Below the pieces are notes generated by a model. The model saw only the letters and a list, made by a program, of their open reading frames with translations. It did no database searches and was not told the origin of the DNA. This document shows positions 39,475-52,799 of a stretch of DNA of 64,000 nt, piece after piece. The translations under genes were made by a program, and so were the position numbers. Origin of the DNA: Gossypium raimondii (taxonomy: Eukaryota; Streptophyta; Magnoliopsida; Malvales; Malvaceae); contig NC_068576.1 in the NCBI RefSeq assembly GCF_025698545.1, forward strand, positions 52,424,390-52,488,389. Direction: 5' to 3'. Every line of letters begins with the position of its first letter. Position 1 is the first letter of the stretch.

Positions 39475-42400
39475 CCAGTTGACACAAGCAGATTTGTCGG
39501 GTTCCCTCAAATTGATATTATTTTTAATTTAAATTTTATAATTAGTATCGTTTAGATATAATTAAATTCAAAATCTTTGTGTTAAATAGTCATGTTTATC
39601 GTATTTATTTGGCTTAATATAATTTTTCTCACATTAGCCCCTAATTTTTTAATAATATTGACTCCTAAAATTAACACTCGTTTCTTTGGAATTATAACAA
39701 TGAAATGGACTTAATAGAAATTCAGTATCATTTTCTACCTTTCCTTTTCATTTAATTTTCAAATTAATTTTTCTTTCCTTTTTTCCAAAAATCTTTGTTT
39801 TAATGGGATGACTTTCTTCTTTGGTCTTTGCTTTAAGCTTGACTCAGAAAAGACCTTTAACATTTCACTGCGGGGATAATGAATCATATACTTACCATAT
39901 TAATTTTCATTCTTGTTTTTTATTTTTAATATAAAATTTCAAAAAAAATTCTTTTTATTTTAAAAATTAAAATCAAAAACACATTTACAAATCCAAATCC
40001 AAATCCAAATCCAAATTTATTTCAACAATGAAAACATGTTTGGTAATTATTTTCTATACCAACAACATGATAAAAAAATAAAATGTTACATTTATATAAA
40101 TTTAAACTAGTGTACCATATTTAATACTTAAAAACTATCGTTAAAATTATTATTTTATCGTTTTCACTTTTACAATGCATTTTAGTGAAAATCATTTTAT
40201 TGTTCAACATTTTCACATTCTAATAATTCCTTTTCACAATCCATTCATTAATTTAAGTTAGATTTAAAATTTAGCATTGATAAATAATTTTAAATAATAA
40301 GTATCATTTGATTAGTAAAACTACTATTTGACATAAATATTAAATACATTTTTTATTCTCATGTATTTGAATTTAAACACATATCCCACAATTAATTTTA
40401 ATCTCACAATCACAGTAACTAATTGCTACAATTAGCAATACTATATTTTAAAAATTATAATAATGCTTGAAATAATTATATTTACTAATTAAATATTTTT
40501 TTATATTTTTCCTAACATGTCACTATTTGCAACTTGTTACATTAAAAATTGAAGATTTGTTGAGTAGTTAGCCTTTTACAAAAAATATATATATACTTAG
40601 AGTAGTGCAGAATTATTAAATAATATTATATCACTTAAAGTATTTTTTATAGAATAAAATAATTGTATATTTTATATTATATTCAAGTATTTATTTTGCA
40701 TCTTTCATAATAATATAGCTTATTAATTCTAAGATTTTTATAAAATATGCTTTAAATTATTTTTAAAACTTAGAAAATGATTTAACGGTGGAAAAGATTA
40801 TATATATGGTATATACATTAAGATTTGGAATTAGTAATTATATATCTATAGATTATAACAGCTTCACCTTTTAAATTGTATTCATCATAAAATAGACATG
40901 GTACGGATTAAGAAAATTAGTTAATATAATACAACAGGAGGAGCAAAAAGAAAAGTAAGAATAAGTAATAGGAAAAGACAAAATGGAAGACTTTTTATTC
41001 CTTGTGGAAAACGGGTACATCGCCCCTAGACAATGTACTAAAATAATAAATAAATTTTTTTATAAAATAACATGGTGATAGTGACGTTTGGATAAGTGTC
41101 GCATAAAATCAATTGTCCCCCTGCTTTTCTTTCTATATTTTTTCTTCCAGGAAGGAAGTTGTAATATTACCGAAGGTGTATAATAAAAATTATTAAATTA
41201 TAAAATAATTCTAATTTACATATTTATATGGATAGTTCTAAGCATTATATTAAAAAGAACCTATAATAATTAAATTAATGAAGATGCCTTTTTGAAAAAT
41301 CTACCTGGATTGCACTTTGAAATTTCAGTTTTCGTTTTATTTTAACTTTGCCTTTCCAATTTGGATACTTTAAATTGGACATTGGCTGCTTAATGATCTT
41401 TACTTGGATTTCCCAAAGGATTAATTAAATAATAATTTATTTGTATTATTGTTGTATAAATCCACCTACATTCTTTGTTTTGACAATGGATTTTAGTTGA
41501 ATTGAAAATAATGTTCAAATTTGCTTAAGTTTTAATTTAATTAGTTTGAAGTTTGAAATTTTATGAATATTATATCACTATCACGCGGCATTTTTAGAAG
41601 TGTCAGCTAAACATTTGAGAGCAGATCTTTACCCTCCATCCATCGAGCTATATTCAGTTGACCAACCTCTCAGATTGACTACTCGTCATCTATTCACTCG
41701 CTTTTCAGTGACCATTAGGATCCACTTGAACGCAACAACTTTGTACTATATAAAGGAACAACATAATAAACTCCACAATACACGCTCTTCACACGATGAA
41801 AAAAGAATCATTCACCCCTTACGTAATTCATTGAATGGAGTAAAAATAGATTGTAAGATTTTATTATTGTTTCTTTTTGTATTAAAATAATAAAATATAT
41901 CATAGTTTATACCTAAACCACTAAAAATTCCTTTGTATTGAATGATGGTCTACTAAAATAAATATTAAATTTATTCAATTCATTGAATTTTCATTAAAGT
42001 ATTTCTTAAGCATTGAAATTTTAGTCCAGTGACAAACTCAGTTGGCTTCTTTTAAGGCTTGTGACGTTCTCTACCTACAATCATAACCACTCTTCTTCAC
42101 TTGAAATTTTAATGGATAGATCAAGTTAAAAATTTTATATTGACGGACTGATATAGAAATAATAATAGATTAGCTTAGAATTATTAATTGGGTGTTAATT
42201 TAATTAGTGTTGGTTGTTTTTTTTTACTTTAAGAGAATTTTACGATATAATTCACCATTCGAGTATTCTCCTCACGACTGTATTGTATCAACCGAATGTG
42301 CTGCAACATATTAGATCAATGCACATCATCGAGGTCCCCTAACAGCCTCATCACTTCCATATTATCACTACTATACGATTATATTCTAATGAACACTCAC

Positions 42401-43736
42401 AGCTCACTTATACCTTGTACCTGAATTTTTTTTATCGAAAATTTTGTTGTACTCAAACCAAAAAAAAGGCATACCAAAAATTTCAAGTTATACCAAAAAA
42501 ACAAACATACCAATACTTTTTTTTTTTTGCCTTTGCATTAATTTTTTATTTTTAAACATAAAAAATTAAGAAAAAAAATTTAAAAATAAGGATCCTTGGT
42601 CGTTTTAAGCAACAACCAACTACGTCATTAAAGAAAGAAGTAGAACCTTTGGTTGGTCAATACATGACATTGACTGAATAAAAATTCGGGCAAAAAATAA
42701 AATAACCTTGACTGCATCGCACCTGGTCACAACGTCGGCAGCACGTGCGGTTCACGTTTCAAAGTTACTACTTTTATATTCTAATAAATATTATTAATCA
42801 ATTAATTATGTTCAGGATCTTGTTCAATCCATTTTTCATATTAAGTGTCATACATGGTGACATATTACCCCTTTAACAGTAACACATGTCATGAGTGATA
42901 CTCCCCAAAAAATTAGGTTGATAAGCTGAATGCAGGCGAGTCGAGAAGGACGTGGTGAGCTAAGAAAAGCGTCATGAGTTAGACAACCCCAAAAAGATAC
43001 AAAGTGAAGAGAGTGAGCAATTGAATAGCGGAGGGCGTTAAAAAATATTTTTGTCAGAAATGTACAAATTTGTATTAGATAATCTTTGAAATGACAACTC
43101 CTAATAATATTATTATAACATCTTGAAGCAACAGCATAGTTTTTGTGCACATGCGTAATTGATTCCATCTAATGCTTTCATTTTCCAACCTGAAATTAAT
43201 AAACTAAGTTATTGTATTAAGTAATCAAGATGCAAATCATTTCGATTTCTAAAAATCAAAGTTGCATCTTCTTTTCAAATACAATTTCTTTAAAGAAATT
43301 TTTAATCAAAGTTTGAAGATTCCTTTTCAAAAGTTTCAAGTAATATTTTCTTTATAAGACTTAAAATGATAATTTTCTTAATTAATATATTTTTCAGCAT
43401 GAGAGCTATAAAAGAATTAATAAAATAAATCATGCCACACTCACCAAAAATATATAAAACAAACGGTGGTTTGATTAAAATGATGAAGTCCATGGTGTTT
43501 AAGTTCTAATCCCTATCTTATCAATTTTATATAAAAATATTAAAAAACTCAAATTAATATATTTATTAACTAATTTTATTCATTTCAGTAACCAAGTTGG
43601 GACCTTGCTTATAGATGATATTAATTTAGTCAAACACTTAAAAACTGTATAGATTATAGTATAAAATAGTGTTTTATTTTTTTTCTTGGTGAAAAATAAA
43701 CTAGATAAGCAATTACATCATATTGAAATGAGAAAA
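39475..43736. other. Long AT-rich intergenic region, no gene supported
   Basis: Contains a (CCAAAT)n-like run at 39990-40015 and A/T-rich stretches. Short open readings at 41600-41890 and 42848-43168 have no recognisable family, and I do not call them. Confidence 0.5.
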
Positions 43737-44726
43737 ACCTCCACTAGCTTTGTCTTGTTGCAGAATCTTCAAAACTTCATTTGGCGCATCGTCAAAAATT
43801 TGTAGACCTGATCTTGTTAAGCTCAACTTAGCCAAGTAGTCCACTACTAAGTTGTTCTCTATGGGGTTTTATCTAATCTGCCATTGCCCTCCAGTTTGCA
43901 TAATTTGTTGAATCCTTCTAAGTAATGTGATTCCTGAGTCCATTATCGCCTCATCTTGCAAGACCCTAACTACCTCTAGGTTATCAAATTGGACTATTAC
44001 TCTTTTGAATCCTCTGTTGAGCAGTACGAAGAATCTATCTCAAATGCCCCATAGTTCAGCCTCAAATACAGAGCACCATCCTAGGTAGCGAGTAAACCCC
44101 AAAATCCAATTCTCATGATGATAGCGTATAACGCCTCCAGCAGATACATGCCCATTATCGTTCGCCACTACCCTATCAATAAATAGATGCACCCACATTT
44201 CCCCTAAAGTTATATCGGAGTCAGAAGTGTGTCGGTAACTGCAATGGCTTAGTTCATGCTGTTGAGCTCAACTGCAAGAAATCTTGATAATCTTCGGTGC
44301 CAACCAAGTTATTCATTGGAAAATAAATCAATTCCTATTTTTCTAGATTCTCCAAGCAATGAGACCAAGTAGGCGAGACCAAGTTACTCCTCTTATAGAC
44401 AGCCTTACATGACAATCGAGGTTAATATTAAACCAATCATCCAAAGTCCCAGAAAAGAACCTGAAAAGTTGATTATCTGGAATAATGTGTTTCCAAATCT
44501 CCTTTGCTGCCGAGCAATCTCTAAGGACATAAAGAGTATCCTCTGGTTCTTTACCACAAACAGAACAGGTGCTATTCTGACCAATACCACGTCGAACACA
44601 CTCTACATTAGTTAGCAGTTTTTGCTTAGATGCTAACCATAGGAAAAATTTGACTCTCTGCAAACCTTGATACTTCCAACTCCTCTTCCAGAATGGATCT
44701 CTAGGATTCCAAGATTCTTCTTTCAA
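43737..44726 (-). mobile_element. LINE (non-LTR retrotransposon) 3' fragment: zinc-binding RT domain plus RNase H
   Basis: On - an open reading at 44726-44343 shows the zf-RVT domain typical of plant LINE polyproteins (FFLWLASKQKLLTNVECVRR, C.VC......L..L..C). After a damaged linker the RNase H domain follows toward 43737 (GGVIRYH, CSVFEAELWGI, VIVQFDN, NNLVVDYLAKLSL). There is at least one in-frame stop in the RNase H part. The reverse transcriptase core and endonuclease are missing: a 5'-truncated dead copy. Confidence 0.85.
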
Positions 44727-45133
44727 GGACCAATAAGCACTGCAGATTGAAAAGGATCCTGAAGAAGTGTTTTATTTTGATAACATATATAACAATCAAT
44801 TGTTATATCTAAGAACTCGAGTTGTGATCTATTATTTAAGTATTGACCTTTCGTAGGAATAGTCTAACTTGGAGTAGCAATTGTACCAAAAAAAATATTA
44901 TAAAAATTTAATATTTTGGCGATAATAAAACCCCATTGTTGACTGTTTTAGTTTGAAGAACATGCACATTGCAATAAAGAGAATGCCAAAGTTTTCGTTT
45001 ACTCAAATCTAACTTACTGATAAATTAAAGAAAGTCTTAGATGGTTAAATCTCAAACCACAACATTGGTAGGTATCTTCACCCGCTTCTTGTATGCACAT
45101 TTCAAGCAAATGCATGCATGAGATAAGGACTAA

Positions 45134-45278
45134 GGGTGGGTTTGGATAGGCGATTCGGTGCGGTGCGTTTAGCTTACTTTTTGTCTCACGCTACAGTATC
45201 ACTATAGTATCTAATCTCACCGCCACCTCTGTTTTTACACTAACCGCAGGTAAACGCACCGCCCATCCAAACTCACCC
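45134..45278. mobile_element. Tourist-like MITE, 145 bp
   Basis: Terminal inverted repeats GGGTGGGTTTGGAT / ATCCAAACTCACCC extend inward with GGTGCG / CGCACC, and are flanked by TAA at 45131-45133 and 45279-45281. A TAA target duplication and these ends fit PIF/Harbinger (Tourist) MITEs. Confidence 0.85.
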
Positions 45279-46775
45279 TAAGAATGGTGTCAATACATGA
45301 CTTTAAAAATTCAAGAGTGCTACGATTTTTTTTTAAATGTATACAAATATTATTTAGAAAATCAGTTTATTTTTAATTATTTAAATACATAAAAAAAAAT
45401 TTACAAAAAAAACCTCTAATATCAAGTGATGGGTTCAATACGAGCAATATAAGGGTGAAGCTAGAAAATTACTTGGGGTAGAGATGAATCATAAATTTTC
45501 TTTTCGGGGAGGGGAACAAAATCATACCCTATAATATAATATTTATATTATATAGAGGGCTAAAATGATTTTTTTTATCATAAAGTTTGCAAGCTGTTCA
45601 TGGTGCTTGTATTTGACACTATTATCTCAAATGGCATCATACCCTACACTATGGTGTAAGAAAATCTTTTATTCGCGTAATTAGTATTGACCTTATAATA
45701 TAATATTTACAAAGAAGTTATTTTCATAACACTTCTTATAAATAATATATTCTTTCATAACTTTAGAAAATATTTTTATAAATAAACTATAATAAAAAAT
45801 TATAATATTTCTTTTATGAATAAATATATTATTTTATAATATATAACATGTACATATAAATAAAATATGTCCATACTTGGCCATAACTTTTATAAACAAA
45901 TATATTATAACATTTTTATAACATGTTAATTATTTTTATAATATTTTTTGTTAACTTTAATTTTTTAAGATTTAAATAATATATTTCTGTTATAAATTTA
46001 TAAAATACACAAATTAATTTTATAAAATATTTTAAAAAATTTATAATATCAAAATTTTTCAAAAAGATTTTTTTACTGAAATACATATTTCTCAGGGTGA
46101 AATATAATTGTAGAGACTATATGAAAAATGTTAGCACAAATTTTTGAAAATAATAATAATCATCACTATTAACTACCTAAATTTCAACCAGGGTGACCAG
46201 TACGCACTTTTCTTTTTAAATTTATATTTTACATTTGAAAAAAATAATATTGACAAAAATTTTCAATTATTTAATGATGTTTTAATAATTTTTCCATATT
46301 ATTGATACATAATTTTGATAATTTTTTAACTTGAATTCAAAACCTAGAACTCAAATCCAAATAACTTGATCTTTTGGTTTAGAGTTTCAAGTTTCAAGTT
46401 TGAGGTTTAGATTCTAGGTAAAAAAATTACCAAAATTATGTATTAATAACATAAAATTATTAAAATATTATTAAATAATTAAAAATATATAAAATGACAT
46501 GACGCTATGTTCATATAATCCTTTCTCGATATATGAACTTACTCATTGAATTTATCCAAATGTCTGAATTGATGGAAAAGAATTCCCTCGATTTTCATCC
46601 CAGTGCACTAATAGCATAAATCATTGACAACATACCAAATATTTTTCTCATATATAAATACAAAATTTTATATAAGCTCTACAAAAACATTTTATGATTC
46701 ATTAAATTCTATTTAGTTGCTACTAAATGAATTGAAAAATATTGCCCCATTAAATTATGTTTCAATAGGTATCAA

Positions 46776-47045
46776 TTAGTGGTAGCTTTACGATCGGGGT
46801 GAAGCTAATAAATTTTTTTGGGATAATTAAATTATATATTTTTCAATAGTAAAATGTAATTTTATCATTTTAATAGTCTATAACTTCATAAATTTTAAAG
46901 AATTAAATCAAAATTTTATCATTTTTTGGGGTCAAAATGCACTTTTATCATTATTAATTTAAAATTTTATAAAACCTAAATAGAATTTTTTTTCATTTTA
47001 GGGGGGTCAGTGCCCCTGCCCAGTGTCAGCCCCCTGGATTTGCTC
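46776..47045. repeat. 240-bp dispersed repeat family, copy 1
   Basis: Shares an ordered set of phrases with 54362-54600, 61165-61418 and 61824-62042: AATTAAATTATATATTTTT, TAATTTTATCATTTTAATAG, a CACTTTTATCATT-like block, AATTTAAAATTTTATAAA, then a GGGGGTC-rich end. The fuller copies have ends AATGGCGGAG / CTCCGCCATT, i.e. a MITE-like family. Confidence 0.7.
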
Positions 47046-48115
47046 TGTAACAATACACTATCTATTCAATAGGTAAGATTGAATTACTTCTCCTTAAGAT
47101 TTTCTACCCAAAATCTGAAGTAAAACTCACAAATTTAAGAAATAAAATTGGAAAGAATAATGACCTCTCAAAGATTGATATATAATGTTTAAGCTCCACC
47201 AATCAAGTTGCTCCACTCTGTGAATTCACAGCGCTTTCCGTCAAATTAGGTGACAAGATCCTGACACCAAGACAATACCTTCGATTATTGAGAGTAATAT
47301 CAACTACTTGACAGACGACACATCGAGGACTTCTCTCAAAGAAGTTTTATCCCCTCAACAAAAACTAAAAAAATTAGTTTAAGATGTAGGAACCTAAATG
47401 CCGAAACAATACTACTAAATGACCTATTAAAAAGTAGGATTTACTTAATTCTATTAAAAGTCTTAAGAGAGCAATAATAATGAAAGAACAAGCATTCCAT
47501 CAAATTAGATGTCATGAAAAAGGTGGGCAAATTTACTATTTTACAGTACCACCGTTAAATGAGATGTTGGCACATCATCAAAGATATATCATTAACGATG
47601 TATAATATAAATTCATAAATAATAATTAAAAGAAATAGTTTATTATTATAATTGATAAAACGTTGTAAAGTTGAAGGATTTATGAAAAATATGATTATCT
47701 TAAACAAGACTATATCGTACATTCATTGTTATTAGTATTAATATTGGGCACATAAGCAAGGACTTGAGAATAATATTTGGTTTAATTAAGCTACCCTGGA
47801 TCCACTTGCGTTGTATAGGTTTGAAAGAATGGCTTAAGGAGGAGACTTTGCAAATTACTCTGCCCTCTTAAATATCCTTTTAATTATTATAAATTTATAA
47901 CATTTTTCACATTTATAGATAAAATATTTAATTTTACTAAAATAATTGGTCAAATGAAAATTTATCAGTCGTCAATTTATATATAAAAATTATTATATTT
48001 CCATTAACCAAAAAAATAAAAGGAAAATTTTGTTTTAATTATTTATAATAGTTAATTTATTTTTCATATAAAATTTTACACATAATACTTTTATTTAATA
48101 TGAAAAATATTTAGT

Positions 48116-48480
48116 ATCTTGTCTGTGGAGTTTTTAAACTCCACAGGCCGGGTCAAGGGTTGACAAGTGTTCTACAAGAATATAGTAAAATATTTTAAAA
48201 ATAGACACATGGTAATTTTTTAAGGCTACTTATAGAATAAAAAAAAAGTACAGTACCAGTGAACCAATTACTAACCTATTTAATATATGAAATAATATTT
48301 GTGGAGTTTTTAAACTTCACAAATAGGGTCAAGGGTTAACAAGTGTCCTATAGAGGTATAATAAAATATTAAAAAACAAATATTTAAATAAAACAAACAC
48401 ATAACAATTTTTAAGGTTGCTTGTGGAATAAAAAATGCATTTTCAATGTACCAATTACTAACCCTTAATATATTATATTT
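48116..48480. repeat. Tandem pair of ~185-bp units with TGGAGTTTTTAAACTCCA palindrome
   Basis: Two units starting at about 48122 and 48299. Each has a TGTGGAGTTTTTAAACT(C/T)CACA palindrome, then GGGTCAAGGGTT(G/A)ACAAGTGT and a closing ACCAATTACTAACC. A related piece in the opposite sense lies in both duplication copies (8620-8730 and 28375-28480). Confidence 0.75.
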
Positions 48481-51400
48481 ATATTAATTACATATTACCT
48501 ACAAATTATTATGGTTAAATTGTTGAAGGTTAACAAAAATAAAAAATTGAATAGTGATTTTATAAATGCTTTAAATTGATTAATATATGTTTTTTAATAA
48601 TGATGCTTTGCGTTAATTATATAAAGTAAAATATATTGTATGCTGAACATGTTTAAAATATTTTAATTATGATTTGATAATTTTATTATTATAATATTTA
48701 ATTTGTTAAATAAATTATTATATTTTAATTAGATTGAACGATTCAAATAAGAAATATTGTTTTACATTAATTATAGTAATTAAAATTACATTATCTAAAA
48801 GATTAATTAAAAATCAAACATATAAATTTACATGCAACACATGTAACATTGGAAACTAGTCAGATTAAATAAGGATTTGAGTTCGTATTTTGATTTTCGA
48901 AATGAAATTTTGAAAATCTTGAAATAATTTTTGAATCCATTTAGTGCTCAAAGGTGTCGAATTTTTGGGCTAGTTTACTATTAAGATTGGAAAGTGCTTT
49001 TGAAAACTTGGAAGCGTTTAGGATTGTTGCAAAAAAGTATTTTCCAGAAGATAGAATCTAATTTAATATTTTCAAAATTGGATCGGATTGGTCGATTCGA
49101 TTAGTTGAATTAGAAATTGATCAAGGTATTAGTCTGAAGATAGAAACCAATTGAGCCGATTTTCTCTTTTTATTTTTTTTAAATTTTTAATAAATTGTCG
49201 ATTAAACTGGACAAACCAGTGAAATTGATAAAACCTTAAATCTGATTCCTCTTTTATAGAAAATTATAAACGAGCAAGCAGTATCCGCTGCCATCGATGT
49301 CAAAAACAATTTTCACGTTATATATGTGGGGTAGGCAATAGAATAAAGAGGAATAATAGCAAATTTAGGAAATACAAACAAAATGTAAATGGGTTTGGTT
49401 GCGTGAGAGACATACACATCCTTATACGCTACTCGTGTTGCTGGAATGGATGAATTTTAAGGCAGTTGAATTTTATTATAAAGAAACGTATTATGGTTTT
49501 TAAATGTGCCAAACTATTCTTATACACCATTAGCGTTTCAATTAAATCCCTGAAAGGATTAATTATATATATTTTATTCTTGAAGGGCCTAAATTGAATA
49601 ATGAATTTTGATGGGAGCAAAGCACAATTCCATCATTATGTCAGCTTGTAGTTTTTCATTTTTAGCCGCCTTTCTCAAATGGTAAATTAGTTTTTACGAT
49701 AGAGTTGGGTTTTGTTTTATTAATCATAAAATCGTGTTTTGCGTTTTTCTTTTAATGTGATATTTATATGTTTTTGGTCCAATAAGATAGTTATATTTCA
49801 CAAAAGTTATACATTTTTGTATTAAAGGTAATAATATTAAATTTTGAGTATTTAATCCTGTTTTAGGATTGATTTAATCAAAATTAATTATTAATATTAT
49901 TAGATTTCATTTTCATTTTTTAACAAAATAAATTTGGTGCTAAGTGTATTTTTTAAAATTCGTTACATTAATCATGTCTTTTCGTTATTAAATTCGTTAA
50001 TTTAACCATTAAATGGCATATTAAATATTATGTAGTTAAATTTAAAATAAAAAATAATGTAAAAACTATTAAAACATCTATTTTTATAATATTATTTTTT
50101 TCATTTTAAATTATGACACGCAAGATTTAATGTTTCATTTAACAATTGAATTAATGATTTTAATAATAAAATGACTCAATTAATATAATCTTAATAATTT
50201 CAAGATATAAGTAAAATGTTTTAAATTTTAAATACCAACTTAAAATAAAAGTGATAATTTAGGGATGTTTGATGCAATAACCAACCAAGAAAGGCACAAC
50301 GCAACAAATAAAAGTAGACAAAAATGTAATATAAAATGGGTAAGTCTTTGGTATATTAAAACTTAAAAGTGTATTTTTGTTCATTTTTTATAAATTTTTT
50401 AAATATTTTATTGTATCTTACTTACACTTGTCATGTCTTAATAAAATTTTTAAATTTCACGTTGAAATATTTTCCATTTGAAATACCATTTGCCGCCGAT
50501 GCAATCATGGTCATGATGAGAACTTAGAAAAATTTTAGGTAAATTATATCATTAGTTATTCAATTATCAACATATTTCCATTTTGGTCACAAAATTATAA
50601 AATTTTCAATTTTATCAGCAGCTGTTTTAATCATCTTCTCTTAAATCATACTGATCATTGAGTGATTAATATTGTAGTTTATCCAAACTTTAATATCATA
50701 TTAAAGTTCTATCATTGGTTTTGTAGTTATTCCAAATACTTCGAATTGAGTTGTTTAGATTATTGTAATTAATTACTTTGATAATTATAATGATTATTCA
50801 ATTATATGATGATAAATTTTAGCATGATTGCAATAAAAGAATTTAGAAGGATTGATCTACGTTAAAAAGAAAATTAGGGTTTGAGTCATACCTAAATCTC
50901 TTTAGATTTATTCATAGGTCAGACTATTCGTTCAGGCTCGAAGATTCGTCCAAAATTTGAGAGGATTTTAGAAAAAATATTAATCCCGTAAAATGGGCTA
51001 GGGCAAAAAATAAAATAGACTCGTTTAAAACATGAATCGGACTTGGGCTTGAACATTCAATGGCCAAATCCGACCCATTCTTAAGTTTATAATATTTTAT
51101 ATTAAATTATTTTTATATATTATGTAATTTACAACATATTAAAAAAAACTATACTAAATATATAATACTACCCTAATGTAGATATTAAAATAATATTAAA
51201 ATTACTATATAAGAAATTTTAATAAACAAAAATTTAAAATTTAAAAATTAAATATTAAATATTAAATTAAAATAATATAATTTCTTAAAAGAATAAAAAA
51301 TATGTGCAAACTTAAGATGAATCAATCTTTTATAAATATGAGTAAATTTAAGTAAAATTTTAAACTTATATTTCAAGTCGGATTAGACAACATAAAATAA

Positions 51401-51600
51401 ATTTTTATTATACTTAGCCTCGACCCAAATCTGCCCGAACTATAATAACCCCTAAATCTCCTAAATGATGCGAACTCTTTTGAGGGTAGAGCCGACCCGA
51501 CCCACGTCTGCACAAACCTATTTAGCAAATTTGCGCGCACGTTGCCTGCCTCCTCGTAGCATCCTGACTCAGTAAAAAAGTCAACGAATTCAACTTGCCT
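48481..51600. other. AT-rich intergenic region upstream of ERF5/6-like gene 1
   Basis: No gene or clear element seen. The last 150 bp (51460-51600) are more GC-rich, with ACCCGACCCACG and TGACTCAG. They are shared with the second ERF gene's upstream region, so they are probably promoter. Confidence 0.5.
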
Positions 51601-51609
51601 TGGATCTCT

Positions 51610-51617
51610 TATAAATA
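51610..51617 (+). promoter_or_regulatory. TATA box of ERF5/6-like gene 1
   Basis: TATAAATA, 134 bp upstream of the ATG. It is set in a block (CAACTTGCCTTGGATCTCTT before it, ACCTT.CACTCCCCC after it) that is nearly identical in front of gene 2 at 57602-57609. Confidence 0.75.
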
Positions 51618-51743
51618 CCTTACACTCCCCCTTTCCAGTTCCACTCTCAACCGAAAATTTCAGTATCTTTCAGAAATCTCTTAGCTTCTCTTCTTTTTTC
51701 TTTTTCATCCCTGAAATTTTTATAGGTTTTTCATTTATTGGAT

Positions 51744-52700
51744 ATGGAAAGTAGCAGTGAAGTGTCGAGTGCGCTTCAATATATCGAACAATATTTACTT
51801 GATGAAAATCAATTTACTCCTGCGGGATTGGGGAGCTTTTCAACTGCAAATCAATGGATAAATGAACCGATACCCGAGGTTTCCACCTCTCCGTCTCAGT
51901 CTCTTTGCTCTCAAACTTCCACCTCTGGTTCCTGTCTTACGCTATCCAATTTTAATTGCCTCGACGACGATGATTTCTTCAACTTCTCTCCCAATTTCCC
52001 AGGTTTCGAGTCTAACCGAATTGATGTTTTTCAATTTGACTCGAAACCTCAATTTATCAATCTAACCGCTCCTAAGCCCTTTGAATTTACACCTCAAATC
52101 ACTGAACTTTCAGCTGTAAAACCTCCAACTCCTTCGAGTTCGAGTTCCAGCTCTCATAATCGAAAACCGTCGCTCAAAATATCGTTACCGCATAAAGTAG
52201 AGTGGATTCAATTCCGCAAACCGGATTCAACTAAGGCACAGCCGACGAATTCAAATTCCGAAGACAAAAATAAGCATTACAGAGGTGTCCGACAGAGACC
52301 GTGGGGGAAGTTTGCAGCCGAGATCCGCGATCCGAACCGAAGAGGTTCACGGATCTGGTTGGGAACCTTTGATACCGCAATAGAAGCCGCAAAGGCTTAC
52401 GACCGAGCCGCTTTTAAGCTACGTGGCTCGAAAGCGATTCTTAACTTCCCTCTCGAAGCCGGGAAGCTGGATGTAACCGCCGTCGACGGAGAGAGGAAAC
52501 GGAGCAGAGACGACGGCGCTGGGAATGAGAAACAAGTTAAGGCCGTGAAGAGAGCAAATGATGACGTGACTAAAGCGAGAGATAACGGCGATGCGCCTTT
52601 AACGCCGTCAAATTGGACATCATTTTTGGATAACATGCCATTGTTATCGCCGTTATCTCCGCACCCGCCGTTAGGCTTTCAACAAGTTAAAGTCATCTAA
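51744..52700 (+). CDS. Ethylene-response factor, group IX, ERF5/ERF6-like, paralogue 1
   Basis: Nuclear GCC-box-binding regulator of stress and immune responses. 318 residues, intronless; the ATG at 51744 is used. The N-terminus [20 protein letters not shown] matches the conserved start of ERF5/ERF6. The mid-region has a serine run and the [13 protein letters not shown] motif of this subgroup. The ERF domain starts at Tyr179 ([53 protein letters not shown]). Basic stretch ERKRSRDD follows. The C-terminus [16 protein letters not shown] keeps both Ser-Pro sites that MPK3/MPK6 phosphorylate in Arabidopsis ERF6. About ten residues just before it ([10 protein letters not shown] in paralogue 2) are missing. 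Confidence 0.94.
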   Translation: MESSSEVSSALQYIEQYLLDENQFTPAGLGSFSTANQWINEPIPEVSTSPSQSLCSQTSTSGSCLTLSNFNCLDDDDFFNFSPNFPGFESNRIDVFQFDSKPQFINLTAPKPFEFTPQITELSAVKPPTPSSSSSSSHNRKPSLKISLPHKVEWIQFRKPDSTKAQPTNSNSEDKNKHYRGVRQRPWGKFAAEIRDPNRRGSRIWLGTFDTAIEAAKAYDRAAFKLRGSKAILNFPLEAGKLDVTAVDGERKRSRDDGAGNEKQVKAVKRANDDVTKARDNGDAPLTPSNWTSFLDNMPLLSPLSPHPPLGFQQVKVI

Positions 52701-52799
52701 TGATACTGTATATAAATTCTTTTATTTGTTTTTAGAATTCTGGAATTCTCTTCTTTCAAAAGAAAAAAAAAATTGGGATTCTCTAAAGTAGTATCAACC

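Larger units (their letters stand above)
44727..48115. other. Intergenic with MITE remnants
   Basis: Apart from the Tourist-like MITE and the repeat at 46776-47045, it is AT-rich with no gene. A partial relative of the 240-bp repeat lies at about 45465-45600 (GGGTGAAGCTAGAAAATT). Confidence 0.5.

Noticed and set aside
41600..41890. 96-codon plus-strand open reading
   Set aside because: No family resemblance, no clear promoter or conserved start; not called.
42848..43168. 106-codon minus-strand open reading
   Set aside because: No recognisable domain, a hydrophobic low-information translation and AT-rich intergenic context; probably chance.
51738..51743. Start of the ERF5/6-like genes two codons earlier (also at 57720)
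   Set aside because: The codon there is TTG, not ATG. Homology and normal plant initiation favour ATG at 51744 and 57726.
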